A stretch of 5,643 bases of DNA from Tidjanibacter sp. GTDB taxonomy: Bacteria; Bacteroidota; Bacteroidia; Bacteroidales; Rikenellaceae. The position numbers and the translations under genes are program-made. Positions 1-5,643 of this stretch are shown here, one piece after another. The stretch is taken from assembly GCA_017547065.1 (NCBI GenBank), contig JAFYRC010000313.1:1-5643 (forward strand). The letters are read 5' to 3'. Each line of letters opens with the position of its first letter. Positions within the stretch are counted from its first letter, which is position 1. The notes beneath the pieces are model-generated. The model was given only the letters and a program-made list of their open reading frames with translations, did not search any database and was not told the DNA's origin.

Positions 1-2
1 AG

Positions 3-314
3 GCTTGGAACCTTGTGTCGGCCGTTAATAAGAAACTCATCTGCTGGTGCCGTGAGAATACTGCGGGTCCCATCATTTGTACCAAAGAGTATCACGATGA
101 TGATGCCAATGGTATTAGTGGTAAATTTGTTGCCGATTGGACTTTCTTTGATGTAGAAGGCAAGGGTATGCAGGCTCGAACAAGCTCCGGTGCAGAGAAA
201 AATCGTCACCTATTATATAACGCCACTGAAAACAAGTGGAAAAACGGTGAAGCTACCGATGCGATTGTGCTTGTGAAACTCTCCGACTCGACCGAGCAGA
301 TTGCCGCCGAGTAG
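3..314 (+). CDS. C-terminal fragment of an unrecognised protein (5' end outside window)
   Basis: The reading frame is open from the first complete codon (position 3) to a TAG at 312-314, so this is the last ~103 residues of a longer protein. A GTG at 15 could be read as a start, but the frame stays open upstream of it and no start context is visible, so truncation by the window edge is the simpler reading. The visible part is rich in aromatic and polar residues (for example KLICWCREN, FVADWTFFDVEG and HLLYNATENKW), with no evident transmembrane segment. This would suit the end of a beta-rich extracytoplasmic protein, but that is inference. I do not recognise the family. It lies 78 bases upstream of the first FG-GAP gene on the same strand and could belong to the same operon, although a strong stem-loop separates them. 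The TAG is backed by in-frame TGA and TAG two and three codons later. Confidence 0.75.
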   Translation, partial: AWNLVSAVNKKLICWCRENTAGPIICTKEYHDDDANGISGKFVADWTFFDVEGKGMQARTSSGAEKNRHLLYNATENKWKNGEATDAIVLVKLSDSTEQIAAE

Positions 315-332
315 GCCTGATAGAACAACGAA

Positions 333-376
333 AAGAGGGATACCTTTCAGCCTCGTTTGGGGCTGGAAGGTCTCTT
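333..376 (+). promoter_or_regulatory. Intergenic stem-loop before the FG-GAP gene pair
   Basis: An 11-bp stem is formed by ACCTTTCAGCC (342-352) and GGCTGGAAGGT (361-371), with one T-G wobble and an 8-base loop. After a 4-base bulge (338-341) it extends through AAGAG (333-337) pairing with CTCTT (372-376). It fills much of the 78-base gap between the partial upstream gene and the start at 393. The 3' flank (CTCTTGTATAAAA) is only weakly T-rich, so it is not a textbook Rho-independent terminator. It could be a weak terminator or attenuator, an mRNA-stability or processing hairpin, or a leader structure for the next gene. The structure is seen in the sequence; the role is inferred. Confidence 0.5.
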
Positions 377-392
377 GTATAAAAATAAGTGA

Positions 393-2405
393 ATGGTAAT
401 GAAACGTAGATTGATTGTAGCAATATGTATGTTGGTTGGGGTGTTTGCCTTTGAGGCAAGCGCCCAGACCAAACTCAAAAGTGGCAAACCGCTGTTGGGT
501 GGTGGCGAGAAACACCTCGCACCTCTCACACTTCCGTTTGTCTACCACCAGTTCCCCGTGGGATACGCCTACCTCGAAGGTCGTGATAAACCATCGTTAT
601 TCCTTGCTTCCGATGGCGGTAAGAGTAACGCTCGTGGCTTTTTTGTGTGCGACTATCTCTACACCACGGAGGAGGGTAACCCTGTCTTTACAAGACCCCG
701 CAAAATCAAATGCTGCTGGGGTACGCCGAAGAATATGCCTTCTCACGGTTGCGTCTTCAACCTCTATGGCGAGGTCTACTCGCTGTGGAGAGAGACCAAA
801 TCGAAACTCTTCATTGCTCGCTACGATGAGCAGACCAACGAGTTGGTGAGGGTAGGAACGCTCGAATCGGAAGGCTTGTCGCACAAGATTGATGTTGCTG
901 CAACTCCTCTGGCCGATGGCTCGGTAGAGGTGGCAATCGCTTATAGTAACGAAGCCCAGTACCGCCCTGCTGACTACGATGGTATCGCATCCTACTACGA
1001 CGGTGCAGGTATCTACCGTGGCGAGCTGCCCTATGCAGGCGTAAAACGCTTCATTCTGCGCAACTTTGGCGAAGCGGTTATTGGCGAGAAGCTGACCGAC
1101 AAGAACCACATGTTGGCAATGAAGAGTGTAGCACGAGTGAACCACAGCGGTGATAGGTATGGCTATGTGGCTCTGAACCGCCTCGGTGCGTTGATGTATA
1201 TTGACCCCCGTTGTCCCTCCGAGCCTCGTTATGTGTGGGGCTTCGACGAGCAGCCTATGGACTACGAGCGCGAGGGCGGACGTATCATCCCCTTCCCCGA
1301 TGCAGAGGGTAATCCCACATCGTTTGTGGTTGCCGGCGAGGGTACTTTTGAGTGCTATTCCTACCTCGGCCCACACCCCAAAGGTGTACTCTACGACGAG
1401 CCTCGTACCTTACTTATGGAGAATGGCCACATCTACTCGGGTACACTCGGTGTGCCCAACGTTGTCGATTGGGACGGCGACGGTGTGCACGACATTGTTA
1501 GTGGTAACTCCGAGGGCGAGTTTCTCTTCTGGAAGAATAGGGGTACAGACCTGGAGCCCGATTTCCACTGGAAGGGTGAGCGTCTGCAGGCAGGTGGTCG
1601 TGATTTGATTTCCAGGCCCGGCTACTACGACGTTCAGGGCCCGATGGAGTCTTCGTGGGGCTACACTGCGCCCAATGTCTTCGACTGGAACGACGACGGC
1701 CTGCTCGACCTCGTGTGGAGCGACGCTACGGCTTCCTACTATGTGGCTCTCAACTGCGGTACAAAAGAGAATCCCCAGCTTGACCTACCCAAGAAGATTC
1801 ACTTCGACATGCTCCCATTGTGGGGAACATGGCGTGTGAAACCTGCGCTGGCAAAGATTGGCGATAGGGTAGCGATGATGATTTTGGATGACGACGATGC
1901 CATCCACCTCTATTGGAGGGTGAGCGATTATAGGGTTTGTGATGGTGGTAAGGTGCTCCTCGACACGGGTGCTCCGATTACCTGCCACAGTGCCCGCAAT
2001 CCACGACTCGGTACCTGGGGACGTTGTAGGTTGAACCTCTACGATTGGGATGGCGACGGATTGTTGGACCTCCTGATTGGTACTCCTCGTACCGCAAGTA
2101 TTCCCACTCCCGAGAGGGGTCTCCCCAATGGAACACTCAAATCCTACGAGGCTTTGCAGGTGTTGTTGATGAAGAACGTGGGTACTAACGAAAAACCCGT
2201 ATTTAGCGAGCCCGTGCAGTTCCAGTTGAAAGGTGAGGATATATATATAGGTCAGCACGCCAATGGCCCCACGCCTTGTATGTTGGGCGACACCACCAAT
2301 GGTGCCAACCTGCTGGTGGGCTGCGAGAGTGGACGTTTCTTCTTCTTTAATCGTGCCGACCTGACCACCATTACCATTGACGAGCGCAACAAACAGCAGA
2401 AATAG
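393..2405 (+). CDS. Secreted FG-GAP/VCBS-repeat protein (first of a tandem pair)
   Basis: This 670-residue protein has a clear type I signal peptide: basic MVMKRR, a hydrophobic stretch to about residue 20, and a likely cleavage after ASA (22-24). It should therefore be exported. The mature protein carries three clear FG-GAP/VCBS repeats with calcium-loop motifs: DWDGDGVHD (359-367), DWNDDGLLD (431-439; the usual Gly is Asp) and DWDGDGLLD (551-559). Weaker blade-like stretches lie around 66-105 and 305-345. Such repeats usually form beta-propellers that bind calcium and often bind glycans or proteins; the ligand here is unknown. The mature part has 12 cysteines, including a CC pair (107-108). 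The ATG at 393 lies in an A-rich context with no Shine-Dalgarno sequence, as is common in Bacteroidota; the ATG at 399 is an equally good start. The protein is homologous along its length to the gene that begins five bases downstream and is likely co-transcribed with it. An unrecognised lyase or hydrolase activity cannot be excluded. Confidence 0.88.
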   Translation: MVMKRRLIVAICMLVGVFAFEASAQTKLKSGKPLLGGGEKHLAPLTLPFVYHQFPVGYAYLEGRDKPSLFLASDGGKSNARGFFVCDYLYTTEEGNPVFTRPRKIKCCWGTPKNMPSHGCVFNLYGEVYSLWRETKSKLFIARYDEQTNELVRVGTLESEGLSHKIDVAATPLADGSVEVAIAYSNEAQYRPADYDGIASYYDGAGIYRGELPYAGVKRFILRNFGEAVIGEKLTDKNHMLAMKSVARVNHSGDRYGYVALNRLGALMYIDPRCPSEPRYVWGFDEQPMDYEREGGRIIPFPDAEGNPTSFVVAGEGTFECYSYLGPHPKGVLYDEPRTLLMENGHIYSGTLGVPNVVDWDGDGVHDIVSGNSEGEFLFWKNRGTDLEPDFHWKGERLQAGGRDLISRPGYYDVQGPMESSWGYTAPNVFDWNDDGLLDLVWSDATASYYVALNCGTKENPQLDLPKKIHFDMLPLWGTWRVKPALAKIGDRVAMMILDDDDAIHLYWRVSDYRVCDGGKVLLDTGAPITCHSARNPRLGTWGRCRLNLYDWDGDGLLDLLIGTPRTASIPTPERGLPNGTLKSYEALQVLLMKNVGTNEKPVFSEPVQFQLKGEDIYIGQHANGPTPCMLGDTTNGANLLVGCESGRFFFFNRADLTTITIDERNKQQK

Positions 2406-2410
2406 GGAAA

Positions 2411-4486
2411 ATGATGAAGAGTTTGCAGAAACTATGGCTTTGTGTATCTCTGGCCGTGGGAGTGATGTTTGTAGGGTGTACGACGCCCGAAACACCAACG
2501 CCCACTCCCGATGATCAACCCATTGTGTTGCCTCCGCTGGCGGGTGCTGCACTGGTGAGTGGCGAGCCCGTGCCCGCCATTGCCACCGATGGATTATCGC
2601 CGCTCAACCTGACCAAAACCACAGCTAATGCGCTGCTGGGTGCGGTTTATATGAGCTCGCAGGAGTACCCCGACCTGTTTGTGAGTGGTACTTTCGGCTT
2701 GGACGCCAAGTATGGTGGCAAGACCGGCGTGCACTTGTGTGAGTACAAGGGTAAGACCGCCGACGGTCGCCTTATTTACGGCGATCCACAGCCCATTGAG
2801 GGCCAATCGTGGGATTGGGATAGCCGCTTTGTGAGGGTGATGGAGATCGGAGACACAATCTATGCTTTCTTCCTCTCCTCTACACGCTTCCGCGTGTCGA
2901 CCTACGACGAGAGCACCAAGATTTTTACGCAGATTTCCAATGAGCAACTCGATGCGCTGAATCTCACCAATGGCGTTACGGGCTTTGACGTGAAGGTGAA
3001 TGCGGATAGCTACGAGGTTATTTTCCTTGTTAACCACACCAAACCTTCCACACCGCCCATGGACAACCTTACGGAGAGCTACTACGATAGTAAGGGTATC
3101 TACCGTGGTCTGTTGCCCAAGTCGGATGTCTGTTCGATGACTTTCAACCGCTCGAACGGTCAGTTGAAAAGCAACGTTGTGAGCCAGATTAGTGCCGAGA
3201 ATGAGGTGATTATTGCAGGTCAGGGCCTGACACGCATCTCCACAGAGGCTTTCGATGGCTATGTGTTGGGCAATAAGTTTGGTACGCTCAAATGGCTGCC
3301 TGCGGCCAAGGGCTCGCTTGTTGACTACCTCTATAACGACGAGGGCGAAGTGCTTGTGAATAATAATGTTATGGGTAATATATGCGCCGTGGCTGCCGAC
3401 GACGATAAGATTGCCAACGACTTTATTACCTCGGGTGAGGGTATGCTCTACCTCTTCCGCTTCTCGGGCCGCCTGAATGCCGATGGCACTCCCATTTTTG
3501 AGGATGGTGTGCCTGTGATGCAGCAGAATGGAAATATCTATCCCGGCTCGTTGAGCGTTCCCTCGGTTGTAGACTGGGATGGCGACGGAGTGCTCGATAT
3601 TGTGGCAGGTAATTCGGAGGGCCGACTCCTCTTCTTCAAAAACCGAGGCTCCGACCTCTCGCCTGCATTTGGCGATTGGGAATACCTCTGCTCGGATGGC
3701 GAGCCTATCTGCTTCCGCGCGGGCTACTATGAGGTGCAGGGCCCCTTGGAGGCAGGTTGGGGCTATCTTTGCCCCAATGTGGTCGACTGGAATGGCGACG
3801 GATTGCTGGACGTTGTCTTCTCCACCAACGAGGGTAAGTTTGAGTATATGCTCAACGAGGGAACCCCGACGGCTCCACGCTTGGGCCGCCGCCGTGTGAT
3901 TAAACTCGACGGCTTGGAACTCTATGGCGTGTGGCGTTGCCGACCCGGTGTGGCGAGTGTGAACGGCAAACTGTATATTGCCATTATGGATGGCGACGAC
4001 GCCATTCACCTCTATGAGAAAAAGACCAACGACGCAGTGGTTGATAGGGGATGTATGCTGCTCCAAAACGGCAACATCATCACGGGTTGTTTGCCACCCT
4101 CCGAGTCGTATGATAGTCTTGGCTATTGCGGCCGTGAGAAGCTCGAATTTGTCGATTGGGATGGCGATGGCGACCTCGACCTTATTATTGGCACTCCTGC
4201 ACAATCATCCTTCCCTTCGCCCACATTGGGCCTTCCTGCTTCGCGCAGTAGGGGATTGCAGGTGTTGTGGTTTGAGAATGTGGGCACGAATGGCTCGTTC
4301 CGCTTTGCCTACCCCCGTCAGTTCCAGCTGCGAGGTGTAGACTACCGCCTGGGCGTACACGCCAACTCTCCTGCGGCGTGCAGGTTGGGCAACACCTCGC
4401 GTGGTGTGAACCTGTTGGTTGGTTGCGAGAGCGGTAACTTCTACTTCTTCAATCACTACGACCTCACCACTGTAACCCTTTGGTAG
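2411..4486 (+). CDS. FG-GAP/VCBS-repeat lipoprotein (second of a tandem pair)
   Basis: This 691-residue protein begins with a lipoprotein signal: MMKSLQK, a hydrophobic core, then a lipobox ending FVGC with Cys23 as the acylated residue. A Thr/Pro-rich linker follows (24-36). It should be anchored in a membrane, most likely the outer membrane; which leaflet faces out cannot be told. Three FG-GAP/VCBS calcium loops are visible: DWDGDGVLD (388-396), DWNGDGLLD (459-467) and DWDGDGDLD (582-590). The protein is a diverged paralog of the preceding gene. Shared blocks include SYYDxxGIYRGxLP (223-236), NGNIYPGSLSVPSVVDW (373-389), GYYEVQGPLEAGWGY (438-452), DDAIHLY (529-535) and the end from QFQLRG (637) to the stop. 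The start follows the upstream TAG by five bases (GGAAA), which suggests translational coupling; a second ATG at 2414 is an alternative start. It ends almost flush with the last repeat block, with no C-terminal secretion domain. Its function is unknown beyond probable ligand binding. Confidence 0.88.
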   Translation: MMKSLQKLWLCVSLAVGVMFVGCTTPETPTPTPDDQPIVLPPLAGAALVSGEPVPAIATDGLSPLNLTKTTANALLGAVYMSSQEYPDLFVSGTFGLDAKYGGKTGVHLCEYKGKTADGRLIYGDPQPIEGQSWDWDSRFVRVMEIGDTIYAFFLSSTRFRVSTYDESTKIFTQISNEQLDALNLTNGVTGFDVKVNADSYEVIFLVNHTKPSTPPMDNLTESYYDSKGIYRGLLPKSDVCSMTFNRSNGQLKSNVVSQISAENEVIIAGQGLTRISTEAFDGYVLGNKFGTLKWLPAAKGSLVDYLYNDEGEVLVNNNVMGNICAVAADDDKIANDFITSGEGMLYLFRFSGRLNADGTPIFEDGVPVMQQNGNIYPGSLSVPSVVDWDGDGVLDIVAGNSEGRLLFFKNRGSDLSPAFGDWEYLCSDGEPICFRAGYYEVQGPLEAGWGYLCPNVVDWNGDGLLDVVFSTNEGKFEYMLNEGTPTAPRLGRRRVIKLDGLELYGVWRCRPGVASVNGKLYIAIMDGDDAIHLYEKKTNDAVVDRGCMLLQNGNIITGCLPPSESYDSLGYCGREKLEFVDWDGDGDLDLIIGTPAQSSFPSPTLGLPASRSRGLQVLWFENVGTNGSFRFAYPRQFQLRGVDYRLGVHANSPAACRLGNTSRGVNLLVGCESGNFYFFNHYDLTTVTLW

Positions 4487-4540
4487 GTTAGGTTGGAGAG
4501 TGCAGCTCCGAAACTCTTGCGCCAAAAATAGGAGCGGGGT

Positions 4541-4570
4541 TTTGAATATCGAAAATTATTACTACTTTTG
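4541..4570 (+). promoter_or_regulatory. Bacteroidota-type promoter of the tRNA gene
   Basis: TACTTTTG at 4563-4570 matches the Bacteroidota primary-sigma -7 consensus TAnnTTTG exactly. TTTG at 4541-4544 matches the -33 element, with 18 bases between the two. The surrounding sequence is the most AT-rich part of the region. Transcription would be expected to begin a few bases after 4570, leaving a short leader before the tRNA at 4584. The match is seen directly; promoter activity is inferred. Confidence 0.75.
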
Positions 4571-4583
4571 TGGGCTGAAAAGC

Positions 4584-4657
<74 letters not shown>

Positions 4658-4658
4658 C

Positions 4659-4706
4659 AAAACAAAAAAGACGGCTACCCGATTGGGTAACCGTCTTTTT
4701 TGTTTT
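4659..4706. terminator. Bidirectional hairpin terminator between tRNA-Ile2 and galM
   Basis: AACAAAAAAGACGG (4661-4674) is the exact reverse complement of 4691-4704. TACCC (4676-4680) pairs with GGGTA (4685-4689) around a GATT loop, with a single C-A mismatch (4675/4690). The plus-strand RNA ends in a T6-G-T5 tract (4696-4707), and the minus-strand RNA likewise ends in a T tract, because the 5' arm starts with A runs. It can therefore stop both the tRNA transcript and the convergent galM transcript, whose stop codon lies about 20 bases away. Confidence 0.9.
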
Positions 4707-4724
4707 TATTAAATGCCCTCTGAC

Positions 4725-5643
4725 TTATTTGGTCGAGAAACGATAGATGCAGGTGTGGGTGTACTCCTCTTGTGGATTGAGCACAATGGAGGGGAAGTTG
4801 GAGTGGTTGATTGCATCGGGCCACTTCTGTGTTTCGAGTGCCACCGACTCGCGGAAGTCGAGCGTGCGACCATACTTACCCGTGGTTGTGCCGTCGAAGA
4901 AGTTGCCGGAGTAGAATTGAAGGCCCACCTGGTCGGTCAACACCTCCATGTGTCGGCCATTCTCGGGGCAATAGAGCGTTGCTACGCTCTCAATCTTACC
5001 ATTATCCTCGCGACTCAGGCACCAGTTGGCATCATAACCCTTACCAAAGGTGAGCTGCTCGTTGGGAGTGTCAATACGCTCGCCAATTGCGTGGGGCTCG
5101 CGGAAATCATAGGGAGTGCCCTCCACATTAAGCACCTCGCCTGTGGGGATGAGCCACTCGTTGGTGGGGGTAACATGGTCGGCAGCGATTGTCAACACGT
5201 GGTCAAGAATGGTACCATTACCTTCGCCTTTGAGGTTGAAGAAGGAGTGGTGGGAGATGTTGACAAGCGCAGGGGCGTCGGTGGTAATGGTGTAGTCTAC
5301 CTGGAACTCATTCTGCTCGGTGAGTGTGTAGGTCATCGTGATGTCCCTGTTGCCGGGGAAACCCTCCTCGCCGTCGGCTGCAAGATAGTGCAGAGTGATG
5401 GCATTGTCGCTCACCTCAACAACATCCCACACAACCATATCAACGCCTTTGAGTCCACCGTGGAGTGTCTGTCCGTTGTTGTTCTGCGGGGTGGTGTATC
5501 TCTTGCCGTTGAGTGTGAAACGGCCCTCGCCGATGCGGTTTGCAACCACACCCACGCAGGCACCCAGAAACCTTTCGCCGGGGTTGTTAATGTATTTGTC
5601 GATGTTGTTGTAGCCCAATACAATATCCTCCATGTGGCCCTCG
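4725..5643 (-). CDS. galM: Aldose 1-epimerase (galactose mutarotase), N-terminus outside window
   Basis: GalM interconverts the alpha and beta anomers of aldohexoses such as galactose and glucose, feeding the Leloir pathway. Numbering from the internal Met at 5633, family motifs appear in order: ANRI (31-34), TLHGG (56-60, with a conserved substrate-binding His58), GFPGN (91-95), NISHHSFFNL (125-134, with His129 at the catalytic-acid position), GYD (199-201, with a substrate-binding Asp), LQFYSGN (238-244) and ALETQ (265-269, with Glu267 at the catalytic-base position). The 302 residues seen are short of the usual ~340-380. The frame stays open past this Met to the window edge (Glu-Gly-His before it), and the stretch MEDIVLGY matches an internal part of the family, so the real start lies beyond 5643. 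Whether it has a signal peptide cannot be seen. It ends in TAA at 4725-4727, convergent with the tRNA and sharing its terminator. No partner gal genes are visible. Confidence 0.93.
   Translation of the reverse strand, partial: EGHMEDIVLGYNNIDKYINNPGERFLGACVGVVANRIGEGRFTLNGKRYTTPQNNNGQTLHGGLKGVDMVVWDVVEVSDNAITLHYLAADGEEGFPGNRDITMTYTLTEQNEFQVDYTITTDAPALVNISHHSFFNLKGEGNGTILDHVLTIAADHVTPTNEWLIPTGEVLNVEGTPYDFREPHAIGERIDTPNEQLTFGKGYDANWCLSREDNGKIESVATLYCPENGRHMEVLTDQVGLQFYSGNFFDGTTTGKYGRTLDFRESVALETQKWPDAINHSNFPSIVLNPQEEYTHTCIYRFSTK

Noticed and set aside
15..17. GTG as the true start of a 99-residue first gene
   Set aside because: The frame is open upstream to the window edge, no ribosome-binding or A-rich start context is visible, and truncation by the window is simpler.
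341..348. TACCTTTC as a -7 promoter element for the FG-GAP genes
   Set aside because: It lacks the final G of TAnnTTTG, has no TTTG at the right distance upstream, and lies inside the stem-loop.
597..1376. A 259-codon minus-strand open frame, and a similar one at 1785-2552
   Set aside because: Both are antisense to the FG-GAP genes, show no recognisable domain or signal, and have the same antisense composition bias.
2235..2250. Alternating AT run inside the first FG-GAP gene as a regulatory element
   Set aside because: It is short, in frame and encodes ordinary residues (around DIYIG), with nothing else nearby to suggest a function.
2594..4204. A 536-codon open frame on the minus strand, inside the lipoprotein gene
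   Set aside because: It is antisense to a gene with clear homology and a signal peptide. Its recurring Ala-Ile-Pro-type segments are simply the complement of the DWDGDG codons, and it is rich in His, Val and Ile as expected for a codon-bias artefact.
5631..5633. ATG as the true start of galM
   Set aside because: The codons before it remain open, and the following residues match an internal part of the family, so tens of N-terminal residues must lie outside the window.

Overview
The window looks like a chromosomal segment from a member of the Bacteroidota, probably of the order Bacteroidales. Four signs support this. The tRNA gene is preceded by a perfect TAnnTTTG / TTTG promoter of the Bacteroidota primary sigma type. 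The first complete gene starts in an A-rich context with no Shine-Dalgarno sequence. The tRNA does not encode its CCA end. The secreted VCBS/FG-GAP protein and its lipoprotein relative are typical of gut Bacteroidota. No genus can be assigned from the sequence alone.

Plus strand, positions 1-4486: three co-directional genes. The first (3-314) is the C-terminal end of a protein that begins outside the window and that I do not recognise. After a 78-base gap holding a strong stem-loop come two large genes, 393-2405 and 2411-4486, separated by only five bases. They are diverged tandem paralogs built from beta-propeller-like FG-GAP/VCBS repeats with DWDGDGxxD calcium loops. One carries a type I signal peptide and the other a lipoprotein signal peptide. 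They are probably co-transcribed and act outside the cytoplasm, one as a soluble protein and one membrane-anchored. Their ligand is unknown. A role in glycan handling is plausible for such proteins in this phylum, but nothing in the window proves it: no SusC/SusD pair, TonB-dependent transporter or clear glycoside hydrolase is visible.

Positions 4487-4706: a compact tRNA unit with its own promoter (4541-4570), a CAU-anticodon tRNA best read as the lysidine-dependent tRNA-Ile2 (4584-4657), and a long hairpin terminator (4659-4706) that can work in both directions. The tRNA has an unusual T arm.

Minus strand, positions 4725 to the window end: an aldose 1-epimerase (GalM, mutarotase), convergent with everything else and missing its N-terminus because the window ends inside it. 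It shares the bidirectional terminator with the tRNA.

I found no mobile element, CRISPR array or phage gene. The items most worth following are the tandem FG-GAP pair with its shared non-repeat motifs and the odd T arm of the tRNA.
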